A DNA stretch of 11,139 bases from Campylobacterota bacterium (GTDB lineage Bacteria; Campylobacterota; Campylobacteria; Campylobacterales; Sulfurovaceae). Below are positions 1 through 7,199 of this stretch, piece after piece. Under the pieces are notes generated by a model that worked only from the letters and a program-made list of their open reading frames with translations, had not been told where the DNA came from and did no database searches. The stretch spans positions 1 through 11,139 of the forward strand of contig JAADDP010000077.1 in NCBI GenBank assembly GCA_013153825.1, in the 5' to 3' direction. The position numbers and the translations under genes were made by a program. Positions within the stretch are counted from its first letter, which is position 1, and each line of letters starts with the position of its first letter.

Positions 1-564
1 GAGTATCTTAATCATTATTGTTCTACTATCCTTATCCACCAATATATTCTCTTTTCCATACTTATTCTCCAATACACTCTTTAGAACCCTCATACTCGTA
101 TCATCTTTATATAGATTTGGATTTACAAAGTTTAATTTAATTGTTGATATATACTCTAGATTTGTAAATTTTCCCTCTCCATAATCTATAATATCACCAA
201 CATCTGTAACTTCTGCATCAAACTTCTCTATAGAAATCTCTGGAGAGTCTAGTAGTGTATTTATAAATTTTGTAAACATTCTTCTATTTATAGGTTTGAA
301 TAACTCAGGATAGGTCATATCTATTATACCCTCCGTATTTAATGTTCTAAGATACTCAAGATATAGCTCAAAATCACATCTTAGATTGTTCTGCTCCTCG
401 GTATACTCCTCAGATATGGCTGATGAGAATATGCCCTCTCCACCATCTACGGTTCTATTCTTATCTTTAAATATGGTAGCGTTACACTCTCTTCTCTTTG
501 GAGTCTCATCATCGAAACATCCACTAAATATAAATATAGATATAGCAAATATAGCCTTTAACAT
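1..564 (-). CDS. Lipoprotein of unknown function, C-terminus cut off by the window edge
   Basis: An open frame of 188 codons runs from an ATG at 564-562 down to base 1 with no stop, so the gene continues outside the window. The product starts MLKAIFAISIFIFSGC: a short hydrophobic signal with a lipobox (FSGC), so Cys16 should be the lipidated first residue of a mature lipoprotein. The next residues, FDDET, are acidic; whether it stays in the inner membrane is not decided by this. Two further cysteines lie at about 27 and 61. The rest is mixed alpha/beta in character, with no family I recognise. The start is supported by an AAAGGGGGAGAAGAG purine tract directly upstream. The ATG sits inside the end of the preceding DUF255-like gene (overlap 558-564, ATGTTAA), so translation is probably coupled. 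No function is assigned. Confidence 0.8.
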   Translation of the reverse strand, partial: MLKAIFAISIFIFSGCFDDETPKRRECNATIFKDKNRTVDGGEGIFSSAISEEYTEEQNNLRCDFELYLEYLRTLNTEGIIDMTYPELFKPINRRMFTKFINTLLDSPEISIEKFDAEVTDVGDIIDYGEGKFTNLEYISTIKLNFVNPNLYKDDTSMRVLKSVLENKYGKENILVDKDSRTIMIKIL

Positions 565-1919
565 CTCTTCTCCCCCTTTAGATGTACTCTTAAAACCTTA
601 GCCAGATTTGGAGAGCTTAGAGGTTGACGCATTAGAGAGTATGAGTTTATCTGAAGAGTTCTAGATATAATTGAGCTATAATCCTCCTCCACAAACTCCA
701 TAATCTGCTCCATAAGCTCTACAATTATAGATATCGATGATGGATAGTCTATATCATATATATCCTCATATAGCTCAATTCTGTTTGAGAACCTCCATCT
801 TCCACCCTCATATAGAGTCTCTATTGCTAGGTTTAATATATTTTGAGAGAATATGAGGTAGTCCCCACTACCACTAATCCTATAACTATTCAGTAGAGCC
901 AACCCTAGATATGCAAAATCCTCAAGATATCCATCTATCCCATCTATATGGTATAGTACTCTATTTATATATCTCTCACTCAATATAGTATCTAAAATTG
1001 ATAAGGCTCTAGTCAAATATCTACTATCAAATCTTGCACCATATAGAAGTGCATCTGCGATGATAGAGTCTAATGATGTCAAGCCTTCAACCTCTATATT
1101 ATCCAAAATATTGGTTGCCACATCTTTAAATGTACTATCTTTGGATATCTCATACGCTCTAATATAGACTTTAGCCATCAATCCATTCTGATAATTTAGA
1201 CTCTCCGATGTAGCATAATCCCAACTCTCAGTTCCATATCGATAGAACCACTTTGAGTTAAATATTCCACCCTCTGCCATACTCTTTAGTGTAAATAGTG
1301 CTAAATCCCTCTCCTCTCCATCTAGAGATAACATTAAATCTAAAACTGAACTATTTAGAAACTTAATCTCATCTCCAAATCCACCATACCTCTTATCGAA
1401 AAGCTCCTCTATATGGAGTTTCAATGTTCTATTTAAAATATTCAAATCAAATTTTGTAGCTTGAATTTTAGACTCTTTTCTATTTAGATGTCCTATTATC
1501 TCCTTTCCTGTCTCAATTAGGGTATCTCTCTCCACTCTATATTTATCCAAAACTATATCTAAAAGCTCTCTAAAGCCTAAAATATCTCCTCTACTACTTT
1601 TAGGCATATACCCTGTAGCATAAAATGGCTCTAGTGACTCCGTTGCGAATATGCAAATTGGCTCATTTCCATCTCTTCGATTCATAAGCTTATATAGATT
1701 TCTATAATATTTAAAGAGGTCTGTATCTATATATCTATCTATCTTTATATTTGTAAACTCCATATTTAGGATATCGGCAACTCTCCCATCTGTAAAAATC
1801 TCATTTTCCATCTTAAGTGATAATCTCGATTTTTTGGAGTGTATAAATATAAAAACTGCTCTATTATTATTTGGAGGGAGTGAATTAAAACTACTCCACT
1901 CTATTAAGTTTCCCTTCAA
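558..1919 (-). CDS. Divergent, short DUF255/YyaL (SPATA20-like) thioredoxin-fold protein with SxxS in place of CxxC
   Basis: The 453-residue product matches the DUF255/YyaL family in order. NLIEW (4-8) corresponds to the family NPVDW. A thioredoxin-like segment (20-105) follows, with NxEFTNIKIDR near 52-62 and the presumed cis-proline segment EPICIF (86-91). Next comes an alpha-helical (alpha/alpha)6-like half with GGFGD (179-183), EGGIF (216-220), LNYQNGLMAKVY (241-252) and GYLEDFAYLG (330-339). The family usually has CHWC before an ME pair; here the aligned residues are SRLS (31-34) before ME (37-38), so both cysteines look lost. At 453 residues it is well below the usual 600-700; part of the middle of the helical half and the extreme N-terminus are missing. 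The start is TTG with AAAGGA six bases upstream, and homology begins at once, so I keep TTG over the ATG at residue 37. No signal peptide is seen. The family's function is poorly defined, and a redox role here is doubtful. Confidence 0.8.
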   Translation of the reverse strand: MKGNLIEWSSFNSLPPNNNRAVFIFIHSKKSRLSLKMENEIFTDGRVADILNMEFTNIKIDRYIDTDLFKYYRNLYKLMNRRDGNEPICIFATESLEPFYATGYMPKSSRGDILGFRELLDIVLDKYRVERDTLIETGKEIIGHLNRKESKIQATKFDLNILNRTLKLHIEELFDKRYGGFGDEIKFLNSSVLDLMLSLDGEERDLALFTLKSMAEGGIFNSKWFYRYGTESWDYATSESLNYQNGLMAKVYIRAYEISKDSTFKDVATNILDNIEVEGLTSLDSIIADALLYGARFDSRYLTRALSILDTILSERYINRVLYHIDGIDGYLEDFAYLGLALLNSYRISGSGDYLIFSQNILNLAIETLYEGGRWRFSNRIELYEDIYDIDYPSSISIIVELMEQIMEFVEEDYSSIISRTLQINSYSLMRQPLSSPNLAKVLRVHLKGEKRC

Positions 1920-1956
1920 ACTAAATCCTTTACAATCTTTTTTTCAAAATACAATA

Positions 1957-1985
1957 ATTATATATATTTTTCAATTGTATATTAA
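1957..1985 (-). promoter_or_regulatory. Putative promoter of the DUF255-like/lipoprotein unit
   Basis: On the minus strand, TATAAT (1962-1957) is preceded at a 17-base spacing by TTAATA (1985-1980, four of six matches to TTGACA). Transcription would start near 1950, leaving about 30 bases before the TTG start. Perfect -10 hexamers are common in such AT-rich DNA, so this is a reasonable candidate, not a certainty. Confidence 0.45.
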
Positions 1986-2009
1986 CGAAATTTTTAAATT
2001 TTATTCGAT

Positions 2010-2047
2010 ATAGTGTTAATAAACTTTTTTCCGTATATATACACTAT
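2010..2047 (+). promoter_or_regulatory. Candidate dsbD promoter flanked by an inverted repeat
   Basis: A perfect 7-bp inverted repeat, ATAGTGT (2010-2016) and ACACTAT (2041-2047), is separated by 24 bases. The arms sit on a weak -35-like TTAATA (2016-2021) and a -10-like TACACT (2040-2045) spaced 18 bases apart, about 30 bases before the dsbD start. If this is the promoter, the arms are placed as operator half-sites would be. Chance occurrence in AT-rich DNA cannot be excluded. Confidence 0.35.
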
Positions 2048-2073
2048 CGATTTATAAAAAGGGATTAAATAGA

Positions 2074-3861
2074 ATGAAAATTTTACAACTGCTATTAGCA
2101 ATAACACTTTTCTTAAGTGGTGGATTTGACTCTGCCAAAAAGGGTAAATCTGGCTTTCTATCTGCAGATAAGGCCTTCCAAGTTTCGGCTGAGGTTGATG
2201 GAGATGTGGTTGAGACTAAAATTATTTTGGGAGATAAGATACATATTGGTGACTCATCTCTAAAATATATGGTTGTGAAGCCTAAAGAGTTTGAGTTAGA
2301 TGTAGAGAGACCCAAAGGGCATATACAGAATGGGGATACTGTATATACTGGAGAGGTAAATGTTGATATACCAATCTCTAAAATTACATCTCACGATATA
2401 AATGGGAGCTTCACTCTAAAAATTGCCCTAGAGGGGTGTTCAGATAATGGTATCTGTTACAACCCTATTGAGAAGGAGTTTGAGCTAAAAGTTCCAGAGC
2501 CTAGCTTTTTTACAAAACTAAAGAGTCTATTAGATGAGTCAAACTCTGCAAATATTGTAGATGTCTTAACAAATGAGAGTTCTACATTTATAATATTCCT
2601 ATTCTTTATATTTGGAGTTTTACTATCTCTTACACCATGTATATTCCCTATGATACCAATTCTATCATCAATTATTGTATCTCAAGCAGGAAAAGAGAGA
2701 CCAACAGCACTCAAAGGGCTTGGAACATCTCTAGTCTATGTCCTCTCTATGGCTGTAACCTATACCTTAGTTGGTGTCATATCTGGTCTAATTGGGGCAG
2801 ATATTCAGTCTGCTCTGCAGAGTCCATATATGTTTTTTACATTTGCAGTGATATTCTTCGCACTTGCTATCTCACTATTTGGATACTATGAGATACAGCT
2901 ACCTGCCTCTTGGCAATCTAAGATAAACTCAATTAGTGATAATGCTCAAGGAAATGGTATAGCTAGCACGGCAATTATGGGATTTCTATCTGCATTTATA
3001 ATTGGCCCATGTGTTGCCCCTCCACTAGCTGGAGCTGTCCTGTTTATATCTAAGACGGGTGATGCCTTCCTTGGAGGCTCTGCTCTATTTGCAATGAGCA
3101 TGGGTATGGGGCTTCCTCTAATTTTAGTTGGTATTGGTGCTGGAAAGTTTATGCCTAAACCTGGTGGCTGGATGAGTACTGTATCAAAAACATTTGGTGT
3201 TGTAATGCTTGGTGTTGCAATATTTATGATTGGAAAGATTGTTCCAGCTTGGCTTGAGACTCTACTATGGTCACTCCTATTTATGGGAACAGCACTACAT
3301 ATGGGGGTATTTGATGACTCTTCTAGATATAGGGGTGCATTTAAACTATTCCAGCTACTAGCATTAATTTTTCTACTATATGGAGCTTCAATATTTATTG
3401 GGTTACTTAGTGGAAGCTACTCAATGTTAAGACCATTTGAGAACTTTACCCAACCAAAAGTTGTAGCATCAACTGCCATAACAGCTAATAAGCGTGGAAA
3501 AGAGATAGAGGAGACATCTCATCTTGGATACTCAATAAAAAGACTCTTAGATGAGGTTAAAAGTAGTGATAAGCCTGTAATTGTAGATTTTAATAAGCAG
3601 AGTTGTCCTAGCTGTAGAGAGCTTGAGAATATCACATTTGTTGACCCAGCAGTTAAAAAAGAGATGGAGAGGTTTACATTTATAAGTGTAGATATTACAA
3701 AGAATACTGATGATGATAAGGCTCTCTTAAGAGAGTATGAGTTGATGGGGACTCCAAATATTATCTTCTTTGATAAGGAGAATAAATTTTTAAGAAAAAA
3801 ATCTTTAACAGGATATGTCCCACCTGAAAAGTTCTTAAATCATCTACAATCAATCCAGTAA
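2074..3861 (+). CDS. dsbD: Thiol:disulfide interchange protein DsbD
   Basis: DsbD carries electrons from cytoplasmic thioredoxin across the inner membrane to periplasmic partners. All three domains are present in 595 residues (E. coli about 565). A signal peptide (1 to about 21, FDSA then KKG) precedes the N-terminal periplasmic domain with EGCSDNGICY (Cys122, Cys128). About eight membrane segments follow (about 171-446) with LTPCIFPMIPIL (Cys189) and GPCVAPPL (Cys313). A C-terminal thioredoxin-like domain holds QSCPSC (Cys511, Cys514) and the cis-Pro segment MGTPNIIF (558-565). All six redox cysteines of the thiol relay are intact. The ATG start has AAAAAGGGA upstream, at a somewhat long spacing of nine bases. 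The stop overlaps the nagA start (TAATG), so the two are almost certainly co-transcribed. Likely roles are keeping periplasmic thiols reduced for cytochrome c maturation or disulfide isomerisation. Confidence 0.97.
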   Translation: MKILQLLLAITLFLSGGFDSAKKGKSGFLSADKAFQVSAEVDGDVVETKIILGDKIHIGDSSLKYMVVKPKEFELDVERPKGHIQNGDTVYTGEVNVDIPISKITSHDINGSFTLKIALEGCSDNGICYNPIEKEFELKVPEPSFFTKLKSLLDESNSANIVDVLTNESSTFIIFLFFIFGVLLSLTPCIFPMIPILSSIIVSQAGKERPTALKGLGTSLVYVLSMAVTYTLVGVISGLIGADIQSALQSPYMFFTFAVIFFALAISLFGYYEIQLPASWQSKINSISDNAQGNGIASTAIMGFLSAFIIGPCVAPPLAGAVLFISKTGDAFLGGSALFAMSMGMGLPLILVGIGAGKFMPKPGGWMSTVSKTFGVVMLGVAIFMIGKIVPAWLETLLWSLLFMGTALHMGVFDDSSRYRGAFKLFQLLALIFLLYGASIFIGLLSGSYSMLRPFENFTQPKVVASTAITANKRGKEIEETSHLGYSIKRLLDEVKSSDKPVIVDFNKQSCPSCRELENITFVDPAVKKEMERFTFISVDITKNTDDDKALLREYELMGTPNIIFFDKENKFLRKKSLTGYVPPEKFLNHLQSIQ

Positions 3862-4994
3862 TGAGGGCTATTACTGGAGTAAAAATTGTAACCCCTAATA
3901 GAGTTTTAGAGGGTTACTCCCTCATATTTGATAGAAAAATCTTAAAAATATCGAAAAATATCCCAAAAAATATTGATACTATAGATGCCAATGGGTTATA
4001 TCTTAGTGCTGGATTTATAGACCTACATATTCACGGTTTAGATGGTGCAGATACTATGGATGCCACCAAGGAGGCACTAGATATAATCTCTAACTCTATA
4101 GTTAGAAGTGGTGTAACATCATTTTTACCAACCACAATGACCTGCTCTAGAGATAGGATTAGAGAGGCTCTAAAAAATATATTGGAGAATAGAGATGGTG
4201 TAGCAGGAGCAAAGGTTTTGGGGGTTCACCTAGAAGGACCATTTATAAATCCAAAAAAGAGTGGTGCACAAAACTCTAAATATATCCAAAAGCCTGATAT
4301 AACTCTTATAGAGGACTATCTAGAGATTATAAAGATAGTAACAGTAGCTCCAGAGGTTGATGGGATAAGGGAGTTTATTGATGAGGTGGGGGGTAGATAT
4401 CCAGATATCCTATTTAGCATTGGACATACAGAGGCGAACTACCAAGAGGCTAAGGAGTCCTTCAAATGGGGAGTTAGACACGCTACACACCTATTTAACG
4501 CTATGGGTGGAATGCACCATAGAGAGCCATCAGCTGTTGAGGCAGTTTTAGATGATGAGAGGATTAGCTGTGAGTTAATTGCCGATAATATCCATCTCCA
4601 CCCAATATACTATTCACTTACATATAAACTGAAGAGAGATAGAGTTATACTGGTTACAGATGCCATTCGAGCTACATGCCTTAAGAGTGGAGTATATGAG
4701 CTTGGGGGGCAGAGAGTCTATGTTGATGAGAGTGGGAGAGCCACACTTGAGGGTGGGACTATTGCTGGTAGCACATTGAGGCTAAATGAGGCTCTAAGAA
4801 ACTTCTATGGAGCTGTAGATATATCCATTCCAGAGCTTATAAAACTGGTAACAGTAACCCCTGCAAAGATATTAAACCTTAAGTTGGGGAAGATTGCTAG
4901 GGGATATCCTGCAGATTTGGTTCTATTTGATGATAATTTTAATATTAGGGCTGTTTTTGTGGATGGGGAGGAGAGGTTAAACTCTCTTTGTTAA
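3861..4994 (+). CDS. nagA: N-acetylglucosamine-6-phosphate deacetylase
   Basis: NagA hydrolyses GlcNAc-6-phosphate to glucosamine-6-phosphate and acetate, in amino-sugar uptake or cell-wall recycling, in the cytoplasm. The 377-residue length is typical. Motifs run in order: DLHIHG (His56, His58), GVHLEGPF with metal-binding Glu125, SIGHTEA (His189), HATHLFNAMGG (His210), IADNIHLHP (241-248), LVTDAI with catalytic Asp267, and GGTIAGSTLR (298-307). The HxH pair resembles the B. subtilis-type two-metal enzyme more than the E. coli type, which lacks it. The ATG shares its A with the last base of the dsbD stop codon (TAATG), so it depends on dsbD translation. The 3' end overlaps hemJ on the opposite strand by 18 bp. 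No nagB, nagK or transporter gene lies beside it here, so the source of its substrate is not shown. Confidence 0.95.
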   Translation: MRAITGVKIVTPNRVLEGYSLIFDRKILKISKNIPKNIDTIDANGLYLSAGFIDLHIHGLDGADTMDATKEALDIISNSIVRSGVTSFLPTTMTCSRDRIREALKNILENRDGVAGAKVLGVHLEGPFINPKKSGAQNSKYIQKPDITLIEDYLEIIKIVTVAPEVDGIREFIDEVGGRYPDILFSIGHTEANYQEAKESFKWGVRHATHLFNAMGGMHHREPSAVEAVLDDERISCELIADNIHLHPIYYSLTYKLKRDRVILVTDAIRATCLKSGVYELGGQRVYVDESGRATLEGGTIAGSTLRLNEALRNFYGAVDISIPELIKLVTVTPAKILNLKLGKIARGYPADLVLFDDNFNIRAVFVDGEERLNSLC

Positions 4995-5483
4995 TATCTT
5001 ATAGATGATAAATCCAAAAAGTAGTGTAATTATTATAGAGAAGTATGGGTGTAACTGCTTTGTAACGACGAATACTACTATTAATATAGATAGAAGTGTT
5101 GGTATCTCATTATAGGCTCTAAAGAACTGCCCTCCCCTTTTACACCCATCTCTCTTTAATATCTTCCTATAGTGTTCCATAGAGAAGAAGTAGATAATTA
5201 GTAGTATCAACATAGATAGTTTGGCTATAAACCAGCTCTGTGATAGGAGTGTAGGGTTTATAGATATTAGTGTCACTCCACTAACTATAGTAGCAATCAG
5301 AGCTGGAACTCCAATAACCCTATATATCTTCTCCTCTTGAATTTTAATAACCTCAACAAAATCTCTTTTATCTATATTCTCTACATGATATACAAATAGT
5401 CTTGGCATATAGAATAGAACTGCCATTAGGGATAAGACAGATACTATATGAAAGGCTACTATCTCCAGATAGAACTCCTCCAT
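4977..5483 (-). CDS. hemJ: HemJ-type protoporphyrinogen IX oxidase, inner-membrane haem protein
   Basis: HemJ (UPF0093) oxidises protoporphyrinogen IX to protoporphyrin IX, the penultimate step of haem synthesis, in bacteria lacking HemG and HemY. The 168-residue membrane protein shows the family signatures: AFHIVSVLS with a His at 12, FYMPRLFVYH (24-33), NPTLLSQSWFIAKL (76-89) with a conserved Lys88, and FFRAYNEIPTLLSI (120-133). Four membrane segments are at roughly 8-26, 56-76, 85-103 and 127-141. The family normally ends near the VVTKQ position; here about 25 more residues form a likely fifth hydrophobic segment (about 146-164). The ATG has AAGGAG upstream and overlaps the stop of the nuclease gene by one base (TAATG). 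The 3' end overlaps nagA tail to tail. Confidence 0.9.
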   Translation of the reverse strand: MEEFYLEIVAFHIVSVLSLMAVLFYMPRLFVYHVENIDKRDFVEVIKIQEEKIYRVIGVPALIATIVSGVTLISINPTLLSQSWFIAKLSMLILLIIYFFSMEHYRKILKRDGCKRGGQFFRAYNEIPTLLSILIVVFVVTKQLHPYFSIIITLLFGFIIYKILTKRV

Positions 5484-6724
5484 TAACTCTCCTTTTTTCC
5501 GTTATGATAGCTTTTTTCTATCTGAAAATCAATAATTTCCAACTCACTATTATATGTAGTTAATCTATATATAACCATATCTAAAATCTCTCCAACTCTA
5601 ACTCTCTTATCTATCCCAAAAATCTTTATCTCTCCACTGCCATCTCTAATATATGCACTACTCTTTTGAACTCTAATAACCTCAACAGCTTTTAATCTAA
5701 TAGGTAGTTTTACATCTTCTGCTTTGAGTTTTGATATATTTCCACTATATATATTACAATTTGGATATTTAAATCTTTTTTTTGTTGAGAATGATGCGTA
5801 TATTGGGAGGTGGTCGGAGTATCCAACGCCTATATGTCTCCCACTCTTATATTGCCACCTCAATATATAGCCCCTCTTATGGAATAGGTAGTTTGGTTTA
5901 AATCTATTGAAAGAGCCTTTAATATAATCTATATTTTTCCCATCTAGTAGAGTAGGAGAGATTATAATATTATCTAACCCCTCTTTCTTTCCATAGAAGT
6001 TATAGCTCCACCTCTGATATATGGGAAGTTGATACCATAGATTGTAGTTACTATTATTATCTAGATTGCATAATCTCCTAGAGGAGTTTAGACTTGCTGT
6101 TAGCCTCTTCTCATTGTAGTTTGAGTTAAAATCTCCAATTACTATATACTCTCTTCCTACCATATTTTTAAGTCTATCTTTTAATACTCTACCACTAAGT
6201 AGGGATACTCTCCCCCCTCTCTTAGACTTCCAGTGGTTTACAAATATATATAGAGGTTTTCCATCTATATTAAACTTTACCTCTAATATATCTCTATAAC
6301 CCTCTTTTGGAACCTCTATAGCTTTGCTACTATATATCTTAAATCTTGAGAGGAGTGCCACTTGGACTGATGAGGTATTCTTAGCTGTAGTGGCAGAGTA
6401 TTGGTAGTTGCATCCATAATATTTTAGAGATTTTTGTAGTAGTAGTAGAGCCTCTCTATTTTCTACCTCTTGGAGTGCTATAATATCTGCATCAATTTCA
6501 CATATAACCTCCGATAGGTTTCTAAGCTTTATCTTTAAGGTTTTACTGTTCCAGCCATGTCTATTTGGAATATACTGCCTATATTCATTTCCATTGAGAG
6601 TCAAATCGAAGAGATTTTCAAGATTATAGGAGGCAACCTTAAAATCTGTTGCCCCTAGAGGAGATAAAGTTAAAATAGAGTAGCTAAAAGCTCTCTTGAG
6701 AAAGCTACTTAAATATACTTCCAA
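5483..6724 (-). CDS. Exported endonuclease/exonuclease/phosphatase-family protein with C-terminal OB-like domain
   Basis: The 413 residues begin with a possible signal sequence (KRAFSYSILTLSPLGA, 10-25, then TDFK). An EEP (DNase I-like) domain follows with every key motif: ASYNLENLFD (Asn34), ALQEVEN (Glu86), FVNHWKSKRGG (His164), VIGDFNS (Asp198, Asn200), LDNIIIS (250-256) and YSDHLPIYA (Asp304, His305). An active metal-dependent nuclease or phosphodiesterase is expected. Residues about 337-402 look like an OB-fold of the kind found with extracellular nucleases (AYIRDGSGEIKIFG, then RVRVGEI). The only early start is TTG at 6724-6722, inside the end of the DUF937 gene in another frame (20-bp overlap). 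An in-frame stop lies three codons upstream, and no convincing Shine-Dalgarno site is visible, so the start depends on coupling or is uncertain. The substrate (DNA, RNA or a phosphoester) is not decided by sequence. Confidence 0.88.
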   Translation of the reverse strand: MEVYLSSFLKRAFSYSILTLSPLGATDFKVASYNLENLFDLTLNGNEYRQYIPNRHGWNSKTLKIKLRNLSEVICEIDADIIALQEVENREALLLLQKSLKYYGCNYQYSATTAKNTSSVQVALLSRFKIYSSKAIEVPKEGYRDILEVKFNIDGKPLYIFVNHWKSKRGGRVSLLSGRVLKDRLKNMVGREYIVIGDFNSNYNEKRLTASLNSSRRLCNLDNNSNYNLWYQLPIYQRWSYNFYGKKEGLDNIIISPTLLDGKNIDYIKGSFNRFKPNYLFHKRGYILRWQYKSGRHIGVGYSDHLPIYASFSTKKRFKYPNCNIYSGNISKLKAEDVKLPIRLKAVEVIRVQKSSAYIRDGSGEIKIFGIDKRVRVGEILDMVIYRLTTYNSELEIIDFQIEKSYHNGKKES

Positions 6725-7148
6725 GCTTATTTAAAGCACCATCAATTCCACCAAAATCCTTTAATAGCTCATTCAAGAATTTCTCACTATTGGATATAGT
6801 ATCCATAAATTGAGGCATAACTTCAGATAGAGCCTTTTTTGCACTCTCTTCGCTAATTCCTAAACTGGAGGCAAATTCAGAAATCTTTTCACTATTAAAT
6901 AGGTCACTGATAGAGTCTGCCGATATTGGCTTATTCTCTCCATTTCCAAGCCAAGAGCCTATAATATCACTCCAGTTACCATCTTGAACTTTTGAGATTA
7001 TATTCCCAATATCAAATCCACCATTTTCAGAACTCAATAGCTTCTCTAAAGCATCTACAATCGACTTTGTATCTAGGTTCGATGTAGCCTCATCGCTACT
7101 CTTCTGAATTGTCTCTGCACTATTTTGAAGTATCTGGTTTACATCCAT
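6705..7148 (-). CDS. DUF937/YidB-like protein of unknown function
   Basis: The 147 residues match the DUF937 (E. coli YidB-like) family. An N-terminal helical, Ser/Asp-rich part is followed by DIIGSWLGNGENKPIS (61-76), the family's hallmark GxGxNxPIS stretch. Next come ISEFASSLGISEESAKKALSEVMPQFMD (89-116), a helical segment like the family's LSxExxxxxLxxxLPxxxD pattern, and a Gly-rich tail. No signal peptide or membrane segment is seen, so it is probably cytoplasmic. The ATG has AAAGGG eight bases upstream. The 3' end overlaps the start of the nuclease gene by 20 bp. Compared with its neighbours it uses more ATT and GAA and less ATA, which could mean higher expression. The family has no firmly known role. 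Confidence 0.85.
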   Translation of the reverse strand: MDVNQILQNSAETIQKSSDEATSNLDTKSIVDALEKLLSSENGGFDIGNIISKVQDGNWSDIIGSWLGNGENKPISADSISDLFNSEKISEFASSLGISEESAKKALSEVMPQFMDTISNSEKFLNELLKDFGGIDGALNKLGSIFK

Positions 7149-7176
7149 ATTGACCCTTTAGATAAAAATATAGCCT

Positions 7177-7182
7177 AGTATA
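7177..7182 (-). promoter_or_regulatory. Putative -10 element for the DUF937-nuclease-hemJ unit
   Basis: TATACT on the minus strand (7182-7177) lies in the 51-bp gap between the PAS and DUF937 genes, about 28 bases before the DUF937 start. A T-rich stretch lies upstream but there is no clear -35. It suggests the downstream genes can be transcribed separately from the PAS gene. Confidence 0.35.
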
Positions 7183-7199
7183 TCTGAAAAATAATTAAT

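Noticed and set aside
386..601. Plus-strand open frame of 71 codons
   Set aside because: It lies antisense to the lipoprotein gene and the end of the DUF255-like gene, has no ribosome site or recognisable product, and reads as a shadow frame.
2052..2315. Minus-strand open frame of 87 codons over the 5' end of dsbD
   Set aside because: It is antisense to the well-supported DsbD signal peptide and N-terminal domain; the translation has no family features.
2637..2891. Plus-strand open frame of 84 codons inside dsbD
   Set aside because: It is an out-of-frame shadow within the DsbD membrane domain, Cys- and Tyr-rich, without any start signal.
4388..4393. G6 tracts in nagA (also near 4705), a matching run in the nuclease gene near 6211, and C6 at 8516-8521, considered as phase-variation tracts
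   Set aside because: Six bases is shorter than the tracts of eight or more that usually switch in Campylobacterota, and the genes are not typical phase-variable surface genes.
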